A stretch of 64,000 nt of DNA from an uncultured Dehalococcoidia bacterium (GTDB lineage Bacteria > Chloroflexota > Dehalococcoidia > Lucifugimonadales > UBA3495), in assembly GCA_958295765.1 (NCBI GenBank), contig CATQHB010000002.1, positions 752,091 to 816,090 on the forward strand. The letters run 5' to 3'. Positions 16,236 to 24,672 of the stretch are shown here, one piece after another; the stretch's first letter is position 1; every line of letters begins with the position of its first letter. The notes below the pieces were generated by a model. The model was not told the DNA's origin and made no database searches. It worked only from the letters and a program-made list of their open reading frames with translations. The position numbers and the translations under genes are program-made.

Positions 16236-18497
16236 ATGACCTCCAACATTGTCCTTTCCGAGGTCGAATATAACGTCGTCGGCAAGCGGCACCTGCGCCC
16301 CGACGGCGTGGACAAGGTTACCGGACGCGCCCAGTACGGCGCCGACATCCGGTTGGCCGGGTTGCTGGCGGGGAAGGTTCTGCGCAGCCCCCACGCTCAT
16401 GCCCGGATTAAGTCGATTGATACCACCGCGGCGGCAGCCGGTCCCGGCGTCCACGCGGTGGTTACCGCCGGGGACTTGCCCTTCGCCGCCTTGACCCGGG
16501 AGGAATTGGGCGGCGACTACCAGCGGCTCAAGTTCGCCAACAATCACGTCCTGGCCGCCGACAAGGTGCTCTTCAAGGGCCACCCGGTAGCGGCGGTGGC
16601 CGCCGAAAGCCAGCACCTGGCCGAGGAGGCCGTCAAGCTCATCCGGGTAGAGTACGAAGTTCTGCCGCCGGCGATGACGGTGCGGGAGGCAATGGAACCC
16701 GACGCCCCCCTGCTCCACGACGACCTCTACACCTCGGAACTGGGTCAACTGTCCGAGCGGCCCAGCAACATCGCCGCGCACATGGCCTTTGCGACCGGGG
16801 ACGTGGAACTGGGCTTGACCCAGGCCGACCTGGTGGTGGAGCGGGAGTATCAGACCGCCTCGGTGCATCAGGGGTACATCGAACCCCACAACGCTACCGC
16901 CTTCTGGAACGCCGACGGCCAGCTTAACATCTGGTGCAGCACGCAAGGGCCTTTTGTGGTGCGTACCAACGTGGCCGACATTCTGCGCCATCCGGTATCC
17001 AGGGTTAAGGTTACGCCCATGGAAATCGGCGGGGGTTTCGGCGGCAAAATCACGGCCTACCTGGAACCCATTGCGGCCCTGCTCTCCCAAAAGTCGGGCC
17101 GCCCGGTCAAGCTGCTGATGAGCCGCACCGAGGTGTTTGAGGCTTCCGGCCCGGCCCCCGGAACCTGGATGAAGGTCAAGCTGGGGGTTACCCGGGAGGG
17201 CCGGATTACCGCCGCCGACATCACCCTGGCCTTTGAGGCCGGCGCCTATCCCGGCTCCCCGGTGATGCAGGGCGCCGCCTGCGCGCTGGCCTGCTACGAC
17301 GTTCCCAATGGCCGCATCAACGGCTACGACGTGGTGGTGAATAAGCCCAAGACCGCCGCCTACCGGGCGCCGGGGTCTCCCCAGGCGGCCTTTGCCGTGG
17401 AGTCGGTCATCGACGAAATCTGCGAGGAGTTGGGACTGGACCCGGTAGAGTTCCGCCTGCGCAACGCCGCCAAAGAGGGTGTCCGCCGGGTGGAAGGCCC
17501 GGTTTACCGGCGGGTGGGCCTGGTGGAATGTCTGGAGGCCGCCCGCAACCATGACCACTACCGAACGCCGCTGGAAGGGGAGAACCGGGGCCGGGGCGTG
17601 GCCGCCGGGTTCTGGTTCAACCGGGGCTTTCAGTCCAGCGTCAACCTGACCGTTAACCCGGACGGCACGGTAAACCTGATTGAGGGTTCGGTGGACATCG
17701 GGGGCAGCCGCGCTACCATTGCCCAGCAAGCGGCGGAAACCCTGGGCATCGCCTACGATGAGGTCAAACCCACCGTGGTGGATACCGATTCCATCGGCTA
17801 CACTATGGTTACCGGTGGCAGCCGCACTACCTTTGCCACCGGCTGGGCCGCTATCGAGGCCGCCGAGGACGTAAAACGTCAACTGGTGGAGCGGGCCGCC
17901 AAAATCTGGGATACCCCGATAGAGGACGTGGAATACGCCGACGGTGTTCTGTCCCACAAGTCCGACCCGGAACTGCGGATGACCTTCAAGGAGTTGGCCC
18001 GCCAACTGCTGGGCACCGGCGGCGGCGTTACCGGAGTCTCCAATGTTGACCCGGCCGGCGAAGGCAACAGCTTCGGAGTCCACATCGTGGATTTGGAAGT
18101 TGACCCGGACACCGGGAAGGTTACCATTCTGCGCTACACGGCGGTTCAGGATGCCGGCAAAGCGGTCCACCCCAGCTACGTGGAGGGCCAGATGCAGGGC
18201 GGCGTAGTGCAGGGCATCGGCTGGGCGTTGAACGAGGAATACTTCTTCAACGACCAGGGCCAGATGATGAACTCCAGTTTCCTGGACTACCGGATGCCTA
18301 CGGCTTTGGACTTGCCGATGATTGACACGGTAATCGTCGAGGTAGCCAACCCCGGCCACCCCTACGGCGTCCGGGGCGTCGGCGAGGTGCCTATCGTGCC
18401 GCCGCTGCCGGCCATCGGCTCCGCCATATCCCACGCCATCGGCAGCCGGATGCGCCGATTGCCGGTTACCCCGGGAGCCATCCTGGAAGCCCTGTGA
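16236..18497 (+). CDS. Molybdenum hydroxylase large subunit (XdhA/aldehyde oxidase-like)
   Basis: The molybdopterin-binding catalytic subunit has 753 residues. The a/b hammerhead domain spans roughly residues 15-125; the rest is the Mo-cofactor domain with IGGGFGGKI. The active-site loop reads AAYRAPGSPQ around residues 374-383. Form I CO dehydrogenases carry AYRCSFR there, including the Cys of the Mo-Cu site, so this is not a CO dehydrogenase. The catalytic base Glu is present in RGVGE (E717). It probably hydroxylates an aldehyde, purine or N-heterocycle; the substrate is unknown. AGGAGGTG precedes the ATG. Confidence 0.92.
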   Translation: MTSNIVLSEVEYNVVGKRHLRPDGVDKVTGRAQYGADIRLAGLLAGKVLRSPHAHARIKSIDTTAAAAGPGVHAVVTAGDLPFAALTREELGGDYQRLKFANNHVLAADKVLFKGHPVAAVAAESQHLAEEAVKLIRVEYEVLPPAMTVREAMEPDAPLLHDDLYTSELGQLSERPSNIAAHMAFATGDVELGLTQADLVVEREYQTASVHQGYIEPHNATAFWNADGQLNIWCSTQGPFVVRTNVADILRHPVSRVKVTPMEIGGGFGGKITAYLEPIAALLSQKSGRPVKLLMSRTEVFEASGPAPGTWMKVKLGVTREGRITAADITLAFEAGAYPGSPVMQGAACALACYDVPNGRINGYDVVVNKPKTAAYRAPGSPQAAFAVESVIDEICEELGLDPVEFRLRNAAKEGVRRVEGPVYRRVGLVECLEAARNHDHYRTPLEGENRGRGVAAGFWFNRGFQSSVNLTVNPDGTVNLIEGSVDIGGSRATIAQQAAETLGIAYDEVKPTVVDTDSIGYTMVTGGSRTTFATGWAAIEAAEDVKRQLVERAAKIWDTPIEDVEYADGVLSHKSDPELRMTFKELARQLLGTGGGVTGVSNVDPAGEGNSFGVHIVDLEVDPDTGKVTILRYTAVQDAGKAVHPSYVEGQMQGGVVQGIGWALNEEYFFNDQGQMMNSSFLDYRMPTALDLPMIDTVIVEVANPGHPYGVRGVGEVPIVPPLPAIGSAISHAIGSRMRRLPVTPGAILEAL

Positions 18498-18528
18498 TAA
18501 CGCCGTCTCGGGCTTCCAATAGCAAGGT

Positions 18529-19047
18529 ATGACGGAACCGGAACGGCAGCGGTGGGTCCCGCCCCGGTGGGTCATCCACCTGAGCGTGGCTTGGTTCGCC
18601 TCAGGAACGGTCATCGGTCTGTTGCTGGCGACGCCCCGCGATACCTGGCAATTGACCGCTTATTATGGTCTGGCCGGCGGAAACGCTCTGGGCCTCATCG
18701 CCTACGTTCAACTGGCAGCATTGGGAATAATGGAGGAAGTTCACATGGTTATATCCCATCTGAATAACCTGCGGGACAAAAGAAGGGTAGAAGAAGCTCG
18801 AGCTAAAGAGCTTGCCCAAGCCAAGGCTGAAGCAACGAAGCAAGGCCGCGAACGGGGTTTGGAGCAGGGCTTGGAACAAGGTCTGGAACAAGGCCGCGAG
18901 CAGGGTTTAGAGCAAGGTTTGGAACAAGGTTTGGAGCAGGGCCGACAGGCGGAAAGGGATGCTTGGCTGGCTTGGAACCGTCGGCGATTGGAGGCCGAGC
19001 AGTCCGGGCAGGCTTTTACCGAACCCCCGCCGGGGGAATCGAACTGA
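18529..19047 (+). CDS. Two-TM protein with a GLEQ tetrapeptide-repeat coil (family copy 1)
   Basis: This 172-residue protein has two hydrophobic segments (about residues 15-35 and 42-65), then a charged helix containing about nine consecutive four-residue units of GLEQ/GREQ type (about residues 102-140). The conserved-looking tail has Trp residues and ends in AFTEPPPGESN. The repeat is encoded by near-identical 12-bp units around 18841-18948, so copy number probably varies. A second family member with the same plan lies at 30229. Such Gly-every-fourth-residue coils also occur at the C-termini of some Rpn/PD-(D/E)XK nucleases, but no nuclease domain is present. Function unknown. Confidence 0.72.
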   Translation: MTEPERQRWVPPRWVIHLSVAWFASGTVIGLLLATPRDTWQLTAYYGLAGGNALGLIAYVQLAALGIMEEVHMVISHLNNLRDKRRVEEARAKELAQAKAEATKQGRERGLEQGLEQGLEQGREQGLEQGLEQGLEQGRQAERDAWLAWNRRRLEAEQSGQAFTEPPPGESN

Positions 19048-19129
19048 ACCGAACCAGGCGCTCTGCTGCGGGCTAACCGGATATGCTGGAAAAGCATACC
19101 GCCCAACGGAATTAAGCCATAACCTTGCC

Positions 19130-19154
19130 GGGGCGGGTCTTGTACCCGCCCCTC
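19130..19154. repeat. Family A palindrome
   Basis: GGGGCGGGTCTTGTACCCGCCCC lies between the tetrapeptide-repeat gene and the GNAT gene; it may act as a terminator for the former. Confidence 0.6.
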
Positions 19155-19170
19155 ATCGCAATGGACAATC

Positions 19171-19686
19171 ATGCAACTGGAAATCGGTGAGTGGCAACTA
19201 CGAAGCTGGCAACCCGACGATGCCGCGGCTCTGGCAAAGTACGCTGATAACCGCCGAGTATGGCTTAACCTGCGGGATACTTTCCCTCACCCCTACACCA
19301 GAGAAAATGCCGTTGCCTGGATTAGCCAATGCGCCGGTCAAAACCCGGAAGCAAATTTCGCCATTGCATCCGACCGGGAAGCCATTGGCGGCATTGGCCT
19401 GCGCCTGGGGAGTGGCGTTTTCCGGCGTTCTGCCGAATTGGGCTACTGGCTGGGCGAACCCTGGTGGGGAAAGGGAATTGCTACCAGGGCGGTAGTGGTT
19501 CTCACCGCGTATGCCTTTACCCGCTTTGACCTGTCCAGGATTGAGGCTGGCGTTTATGAATGGAACCCGGCCTCGGCCCGGGTGCTGGAGAAAGCCGGCT
19601 ATAGCTGCGAAGGCCGGTTGCGGAAAAGCGTAATCAAAGATGGAAAGACTATTGATGTGTTCTTGTATGCCACTGTGCAGGAATAG
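19171..19686 (+). CDS. GNAT N-acetyltransferase (RimJ/RimL type)
   Basis: This 171-residue acetyltransferase_3 domain transfers acetyl from acetyl-CoA to an amine. ELGYWLGEPWWGKGIATRAV contains the acetyl-CoA pyrophosphate loop in its RimJ/RimL form (WWGKGIAT). The C-terminal motif EWNPASARVLEKAGYSCEG is the canonical N-x-x-S-x-R-V-L-E-K-x-G-F/Y segment. Targets in this group are ribosomal proteins or small metabolites and antibiotics; which one applies here cannot be told. The ATG at 19171 opens the conserved domain. Confidence 0.85.
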   Translation: MQLEIGEWQLRSWQPDDAAALAKYADNRRVWLNLRDTFPHPYTRENAVAWISQCAGQNPEANFAIASDREAIGGIGLRLGSGVFRRSAELGYWLGEPWWGKGIATRAVVVLTAYAFTRFDLSRIEAGVYEWNPASARVLEKAGYSCEGRLRKSVIKDGKTIDVFLYATVQE

Positions 19687-19711
19687 CAGCGGTCAATAAG
19701 GAGCGGCAACC

Positions 19712-19975
19712 GTGGTTACAGTGTACGTACCTACCATGCTCCAGTCCATGACCGGCGGCGTAAAGCAGGTGCAGGTTGAAGCCGCCAACGTCCGCCAGGT
19801 TATTAACCAACTGGAAGAGCAGTTTCCCGGCATCAAGGACCGGTTGATGGAAGGCAATCAGGTGCGCCCCAACCTGTCCGTGGCGATTGACGGGGAAATC
19901 GCCCGCATGGGTCTCCTGGAACGGGTGCGGGAGAATAGCGAAGTCCACTTCGTCCCCGCCATCAGCGGCGGCTGA
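19712..19975 (+). CDS. MoaD/ThiS-family ubiquitin-like sulfur carrier protein
   Basis: The 87-residue beta-grasp protein ends in the Gly-Gly tail (FVPAISGG) that is adenylated and thiocarboxylated in sulfur carriers. EVHFVPAISGG matches the MoaD C-terminal strand. The GTG start at 19712 has TAAGGAG nine bases upstream. MoaD would supply sulfur for molybdopterin, which the large hydroxylase subunit at 16236 needs. No moaE, thiF-like E1 or cysteine synthase partner is adjacent, so its pathway is unresolved. Confidence 0.83.
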   Translation: MVTVYVPTMLQSMTGGVKQVQVEAANVRQVINQLEEQFPGIKDRLMEGNQVRPNLSVAIDGEIARMGLLERVRENSEVHFVPAISGG

Positions 19976-20176
19976 TTTTCAATTTGGAATTAGGAATTAG
20001 GAATTACCAATTGCGGCGTCGGCTATTTCGGACACCCGCAGACTGATTCCAGGAACTCCTGATTCTTAATTCCTGATTGACTACCCTATCCTGCCACCCT
20101 AAAATAGTACCAACTGGATTGTTGCAAAGTTTTATCCCAGGCCCGGTAAGGGGCAAGAGGAGATTAAGGTATTTCC

Positions 20177-20650
20177 ATGGCAAAGAACACTCCCCCCAGG
20201 GGGAAGAAGCCCCGGCTGGAAGAGCCGGTTTCCTCCGGGGGCGTGGTTTATCGCAAAACCGATGGCCGGCTTGAAATCGTACTGTGCGGGCGGGACAACC
20301 CGATACGCTGGAGCCTGGCTAAAGGCACCCCCGACCCGGGGGAAACCTTGGAGCAAACGGCTTTGCGGGAAGTCCAGGAAGAGACCGGCTTGGAAGCAGT
20401 TATTGAAGAGCCGATTAAGAGCATTGATTACTGGTTTTCCGATAAGGATGGCGCCGTCCGCTACCACAAGACGGTGCACTTCTACCTGATGGCGCCGATT
20501 GGGGGCCATACCGGACTCCACGACCCGGAGTTTGACGTGGTGCAATGGTTTCCCTACGACGAGGCGCTGCACCGTTTGACCTACGCCAACGAGGCGGAGG
20601 TGCTGCGTCAGGCGCGCGGGTTGATTTCCCAGCGGGAGAAAGGCGGCTGA
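20177..20650 (+). CDS. Nudix hydrolase
   Basis: This 157-residue protein hydrolyses a nucleoside diphosphate linked to another moiety. The Nudix box is complete: G50-x5-E56-x7-R64-E65-V-Q-E68-E69-T-G71-L72, supplying the Mg-binding glutamates. The N-terminal basic stretch precedes SSGGVVYR, the usual first strand. Members of this shape include diadenosine polyphosphate and diphosphoinositol phosphatases, but specificity is not visible. The stop TGA overlaps the start of the next gene (TGAATG), so the pair is an operon. Confidence 0.9.
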   Translation: MAKNTPPRGKKPRLEEPVSSGGVVYRKTDGRLEIVLCGRDNPIRWSLAKGTPDPGETLEQTALREVQEETGLEAVIEEPIKSIDYWFSDKDGAVRYHKTVHFYLMAPIGGHTGLHDPEFDVVQWFPYDEALHRLTYANEAEVLRQARGLISQREKGG

Positions 20651-21217
20651 ATGGCAGAGTTGCGGGGCGCCCGGGTTATTCTGCGGGACAAGAAGCTGGA
20701 AGACGCCGAGCAAGACTACATCTGGCGTTGCGACCCGGAACTGGCCCAACTGGATGCCGCCTATCCCCTGACCATGAACTACGACCGCTACCTCAAGATG
20801 TTCCAGGACCAGTTGCGCTATCCCACGCCCGGCTCCCACCACTTCGGCATTGACGTGGACGACGGCAAGCTCATCGGCAACTGTATGTACTATGACCTGG
20901 ACACGATAAACCTGGAAGCGGAACTGGGCATTGTCATCGGCAACAAGGATTATTGGAACAATGCCTACGGCTACGATGCGGTGGTTACCCTGCTGGACCA
21001 TATGTTCAACGAGCGGGAACTTCGGCGGGTGTACCTCCACACCTTGGAATGGAACCAACGAGCACAGCGCAGCTTTGGTAAGTGCGGCTTTAATCCGGTG
21101 CGGGCAGTGCGGCGCATGGGCCGCGACTTCATCCTGATGGAAGTGCTCCGCGACGACTGGTACGAAAAGGCCGAGGAACGCCTCGCCAACCGCTGGGCCT
21201 TCGCCCCTCAAGAATAG
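20651..21217 (+). CDS. GNAT N-acetyltransferase
   Basis: An acetyltransferase_3 domain protein of 188 residues. LEAELGIVIGNKDYWNNAYG holds the acetyl-CoA loop in variant form (YWNNAYGYDAV). LHTLEWNQRAQRSFGKCGFN is the C-terminal motif of the family. Translation follows directly from the Nudix gene, which suggests a shared task, perhaps nucleotide- or tRNA-related housecleaning, but that is inference. Compared with the 19171 copy it has a longer C-terminal tail. Confidence 0.83.
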   Translation: MAELRGARVILRDKKLEDAEQDYIWRCDPELAQLDAAYPLTMNYDRYLKMFQDQLRYPTPGSHHFGIDVDDGKLIGNCMYYDLDTINLEAELGIVIGNKDYWNNAYGYDAVVTLLDHMFNERELRRVYLHTLEWNQRAQRSFGKCGFNPVRAVRRMGRDFILMEVLRDDWYEKAEERLANRWAFAPQE

Positions 21218-21339
21218 CCGTCAGCCCCGGCACTCTCTCCGGCCGGTTGGTGGCGAGTTGTCGAACCACCGTTACCACAGGGGGCAACAACCAGAGTTGC
21301 GTCCCTGTGCGACCCTCTAATTCCAGAATTGACTGGCCC

Positions 21340-22161
21340 TCATCCTCTATTTAAGTAATCTCCATAGTTCTGCCAGAAATTCTTTAGTCCGTTGCTAATC
21401 GCGCTATCGGGAATGGAGGCGAACAGCTGGTCAAAAGTTTGCCAGCCAAGTCTCAATGCGTTGATTCGTTCAGACGCGTCGAAATTATTTCGTGGCTTGA
21501 GCCTACAGTTCTTGAGGTCTTCCAGAACGCTGCTGTCGTTGGTTTCGTATTCTTTGAATTTGGACTGGTATAGCCTGGTACAATCGGCTTTGTCCTTGAA
21601 AACTGCGGGGGTAACAAGGGCAACATAGACTTCGGCGGCAAATGCGCTCTTGCTTTGGAAATAGAGTGCGCTCTCTATTACTCGGATGAGCTGATTCCGG
21701 TTCGGATCGTTAGTGACTCCTGGAGATATGTCCGATTCCCACTTCATTTCGCAGAAGCAAATCCAGGGACTTTGACCTGAATGTCCTGCCAATTCTATCC
21801 CGCTCTTGGTCCCTTTTTCTGCAACGATTGTCCCCAAGGCCATATCGAGGCGGGTCCGGCTTTCACCAATTCTGGGTGTCATAGGCCGGAACTCCAACCA
21901 GATTTTGGAATCCGCTGGCGGATGCAGGTCGGAGCGACCGGTAAGCAATTGGGTTAGTTGCGCCACGCCAGCGGTTCCGCAAATTGCATAGCCGCACGCG
22001 GCAAGAAAGGTCCAGGTTTCCTCTTTGTTGAGTTTGCCCGGACTGTCAGGTAGCGGGTTAATAGTTTGGATAAGAGCACGCCAGTTATCTTTGCCTAAGC
22101 GAAGGGTTAGACATATTGCATCACGGTGGTCGGTAAGTAAAGAAGCAAGAGTTGTCATCAT
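21340..22161 (-). CDS. Orphan PD-(D/E)XK nuclease-like protein
   Basis: This 273-residue protein is not closely recognisable. It shows a D106...E138-x-K140 spacing (RLDMALG; ICFCEMKWE) followed by N156-Q157 and a helix, as in many PD-(D/E)XK restriction-type nucleases. Base composition is clearly more AT-rich than its neighbours, like the restriction island at 36.7-39.7 kb, which suggests horizontal acquisition. It sits alone, flanked by family B repeats at 22180-22335. A nuclease or restriction role is inference from the motif; no methylase partner is adjacent. Confidence 0.6.
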   Translation of the reverse strand: MMTTLASLLTDHRDAICLTLRLGKDNWRALIQTINPLPDSPGKLNKEETWTFLAACGYAICGTAGVAQLTQLLTGRSDLHPPADSKIWLEFRPMTPRIGESRTRLDMALGTIVAEKGTKSGIELAGHSGQSPWICFCEMKWESDISPGVTNDPNRNQLIRVIESALYFQSKSAFAAEVYVALVTPAVFKDKADCTRLYQSKFKEYETNDSSVLEDLKNCRLKPRNNFDASERINALRLGWQTFDQLFASIPDSAISNGLKNFWQNYGDYLNRG

Positions 22162-22179
22162 TTCCTGGTGAGCCTGCTA

Positions 22180-22335
22180 TATAACCCGCTCATGACGAGC
22201 TTGTCGAACTATGCCCCTTTATCCTGTGGGCATCCTCCGACAAGCTCAGGATGAGCGGGGAGAGCCAGTTCGCACGACTTTGGAATTGCCTTGGGGCAGC
22301 CCCTCATCCCCAGCAGGCTCAGGATGAACGGGAAT
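22180..22335. repeat. Family B inverted repeats
   Basis: CCGCTCATGACGAGCTTGTC (about 22187) and the opposite arm TCCGACAAGCTCAGGATGAG (about 22235), followed by a further degraded arm at about 22300-22330. They fill the gap between the PD-(D/E)XK-like gene and hisA. Confidence 0.65.
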
Positions 22336-22349
22336 AAGGAAATACTCCC

Positions 22350-23072
22350 CTACCCCCCGCCGGCGGCGGCTATCGCCTCCCGCAAGTCAATAGTCTGCCG
22401 GTAAAGCGCGGTGCCGATAATCACGCCCTCCGCGCCGGTTGGGGCCAGTTGCCGGATATGCTCCAGGGAGGCCACGCCGCCGGAGGCCTGCACCCGCAAC
22501 CCGGTCTTTTCTACCAACTCGGCGTTGGCGGCAAAGTTGGGCGCGGTCAGCGTGCCGTCCCGGGAAATGTCGGTATAGAGCAGGCGGGGAACGCCCAAAT
22601 CGGCCATCTGCCGCGCCAAGGCCAGGGCGGTTATCCGGCTGTCCTCAGTCCACCCCTTGATGGCGACCATGCCGTCCCGGGCGTCCACCGCCACTATGAC
22701 CCGCCCGCCGCCGTACTCCCGGCAAAGGTCGGCTACCAGCGCCGGATTTTCAATCGCCGCCGTACCGACAACCACCTGGCTGACCCCGGCATCCAGCAGG
22801 GCAGTGGCGGTATCCCGGCTGCGGATGCCGCCGCCCACCTGTACCGGGATGGACAACTCGGATACGATGGCCTCAATAGCCGGCAGGTTGGCCGGAATCC
22901 CCTGGGCGGCCCCGTCCAGGTCCACCAGGTGCAGCCGGGGCGCGCCCTGTTCCTGCCAACTCCGGGCCACTGCCAGCGGGTCATCGGAAAATACCGTTTC
23001 CTGGCGGAAATCGCCCTGAAAGAGGCGCACACACCGGCCGGCCTTCAAGTCTATTGCGGGGATTACTTCCAT
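22350..23072 (-). CDS. hisA: Phosphoribosylformimino-AICAR phosphate isomerase HisA
   Basis: Fourth step of histidine synthesis: Amadori rearrangement of ProFAR. A (beta/alpha)8 barrel of 240 residues, the normal length. The catalytic Asp8 is in MEVIPAID, and the second acid is in VAVDARDG. Phosphate-binding loops QVGGGIRS and QASGGVAS are in place. The conserved start MEVIPAID fixes ATG 23072; longer versions of the frame run back into hisH out of frame. It follows hisH by 7 bp in a pduO-hisH-hisA transcript. The PriA-type dual function cannot be excluded without trpF data. Confidence 0.95.
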   Translation of the reverse strand: MEVIPAIDLKAGRCVRLFQGDFRQETVFSDDPLAVARSWQEQGAPRLHLVDLDGAAQGIPANLPAIEAIVSELSIPVQVGGGIRSRDTATALLDAGVSQVVVGTAAIENPALVADLCREYGGGRVIVAVDARDGMVAIKGWTEDSRITALALARQMADLGVPRLLYTDISRDGTLTAPNFAANAELVEKTGLRVQASGGVASLEHIRQLAPTGAEGVIIGTALYRQTIDLREAIAAAGGG

Positions 23073-23079
23073 TGCGACC

Positions 23080-23745
23080 CTATTCCGGGGCAGCAGTGGT
23101 GGCGGCGCTGTTCTGACTGCGGGCAAAGTCCAGGAAATTGCGGTAGATTTGCAAGCCGACGGTCCCGCTCTTTTCCGGGTGGAACTGAGTGGCCGCCAGG
23201 TTGTCCCGGGCGTAAACGCTGCAAAAGGGTATGCCGTAAGACGTGGCGCCGACCACCCCGCCCCGTTCTGCCGGGTCGGCGTAGTAGCTGTGGACAAAGT
23301 AGAAATGGCTGCCCGGCGGTATGCCCTGGAATACCGGATGACTGCCCTGGAACTCGACGCTGTTCCAACCCATGTGCGGCACCTTCAACCCGGCGGGCAG
23401 CCGCCGCACCGGGCCGGGGACGATGCCCAGGCAGGGCGCGTCTCCCTCCTCGGTGCGCTCCAGGAGCAGTTGCAGGCCCAGGCAAACGCCCAGGAAGGGC
23501 CGACCGGAGGCAACGTAACCCTTGAGGGGGTCAATCAGTCCCCGCTTTTCCAGGGCCTGCATCGCCGCCGGCCCGGAGCCGACGCCCGGCAGTATCACTG
23601 CGTCGGCAGAGTCCAACTCCGTTGCATCCTCGGTTACCACCGGAGCCGCCCCGACCACCTCCAGCGCCTTGGCGACACTGCGCAAGTTGCCGGACTGGTA
23701 ATCAATTACTACTATTTTCAAGTCGCTGGCGGTCCGATTCATCAA
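23080..23745 (-). CDS. hisH: Imidazole glycerol phosphate synthase glutaminase subunit HisH
   Basis: Class I glutamine amidotransferase that feeds ammonia to HisF. The nucleophile Cys88 lies in FLGVCLGLQ; the His-Glu pair is in ATQFHPEKSG; the oxyanion-region PGVGSG is present. At 221 residues it is slightly long because of an N-terminal extension and an Ala-rich tail. hisF is not in the window. The start lies 2 bp after the pduO stop, so the three genes are surely co-transcribed. Confidence 0.95.
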   Translation of the reverse strand: MMNRTASDLKIVVIDYQSGNLRSVAKALEVVGAAPVVTEDATELDSADAVILPGVGSGPAAMQALEKRGLIDPLKGYVASGRPFLGVCLGLQLLLERTEEGDAPCLGIVPGPVRRLPAGLKVPHMGWNSVEFQGSHPVFQGIPPGSHFYFVHSYYADPAERGGVVGATSYGIPFCSVYARDNLAATQFHPEKSGTVGLQIYRNFLDFARSQNSAATTAAPE

Positions 23746-23747
23746 GG

Positions 23748-24332
23748 CTAACTCCGCTCCCCGGTGGCCCGTTCTATGGGCAGTTCCCGGTCCTGGTAGC
23801 GGGCCAGGACGAACAGCAAGTCGCCGAGGCGGTTCAGGTAGTGGATTATCAGTTCGTTGGTCAGGCGGCCGGCCTCGGCCAGCGCCACCACCCGCCGCTC
23901 GGCGGTGCGGATGACGGTGCGGGCCATATCAATGGCCGAAGACGCCGGCGACCCGCCCGGCAGGACGAACACCGTCGGCATCTGAAACTCCTCCTCCAGC
24001 GAATCGATCGTCCGCTCCAGGTTCTCCACCATATCCCCGGTTACCGGCGTAAAGTGCTGCTGGAACAACTCGTACTTGTCCGGCTCGGTAGCTAACTCGG
24101 CGGCAATGGTGAACAGCTCCCGCTGGGCGTCCCGCAGAATGTCCTTAACCCGTTGATTATCGGACAAAGACCGGGCCAGGCCCATCACGGATACCGCCTC
24201 GTCGGTTATCCCGTAAGCCTCGGTGTGAGGGTCGTTCTTGGAAACCCGCCCGCCGTAGAGCAGGCTGGTCTCCCCCTTGTCGCCAAACTTGGTATAGACC
24301 CGTTTCCGGTAGGAAGACGATGATGAAGTCAC
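23748..24332 (-). CDS. pduO: ATP:cob(I)alamin adenosyltransferase, PduO type
   Basis: Transfers the adenosyl group of ATP to cob(I)alamin to give coenzyme B12. 194 residues, normal for the PduO family. RVYTKFGDKGETSLLYGGRV is the ATP-binding N-terminal motif. The C-terminal helix has RTAERRVVAL and LNRLGDLLFVLAR, both diagnostic. It is first in a run with hisH and hisA, an unexpected pairing of pathways. No cobalamin riboswitch is recognised upstream. Confidence 0.94.
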   Translation of the reverse strand: MTSSSSSYRKRVYTKFGDKGETSLLYGGRVSKNDPHTEAYGITDEAVSVMGLARSLSDNQRVKDILRDAQRELFTIAAELATEPDKYELFQQHFTPVTGDMVENLERTIDSLEEEFQMPTVFVLPGGSPASSAIDMARTVIRTAERRVVALAEAGRLTNELIIHYLNRLGDLLFVLARYQDRELPIERATGERS

Positions 24333-24672
24333 GTCAATTCCCCTGATTGTCGCCCTTCCCGCAAAAGCGGGAATGGCGGGATGGATGCCCTTGTCTGGAC
24401 TGAATGGGTTTGCCTAAACCGGATTGCGACCAGGCAATCCCCGGCAGTCAAGGCAATTGTAGCATAGAGCCAAAGGTAGGGCTATACTGGATGAGACGTT
24501 GCCGCCGGGTCTTTAGGGTTCTTGACCCATTGCAAGGTATAACCCCACTGGTCAGCAACATATAATCGCTCATGGTGAGCTTGTCGAACCACCCGTTTAT
24601 CCTTCGACAGGCTCAGGATGAGCGGGGCATTTACTCCTGCTGAGACTAATCTACCGGGGAGGTACTACTGTC
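24333..24672. other. Intergenic region between divergent pduO and cofE with one family B hairpin
   Basis: The 340 bases contain a small hairpin (CCCGCAAAAGCGGG near 24359), an AT-richer stretch at 24455-24500 that may hold promoters but lacks a clean match, and one full family B unit at 24567-24628. No gene is supported. Confidence 0.6.

Noticed and set aside
16236..18497. Aerobic CO dehydrogenase (coxL)
   Set aside because: The active-site loop reads AYRAPG, not the Cys-containing AYRCSFR.
16074..18614. 846-codon minus-strand open frame opposite the molybdenum hydroxylase large subunit
   Set aside because: It is a shadow of a well-conserved plus-strand gene in GC-rich DNA; its translation is Gly/His/Arg-rich with no recognisable domain.
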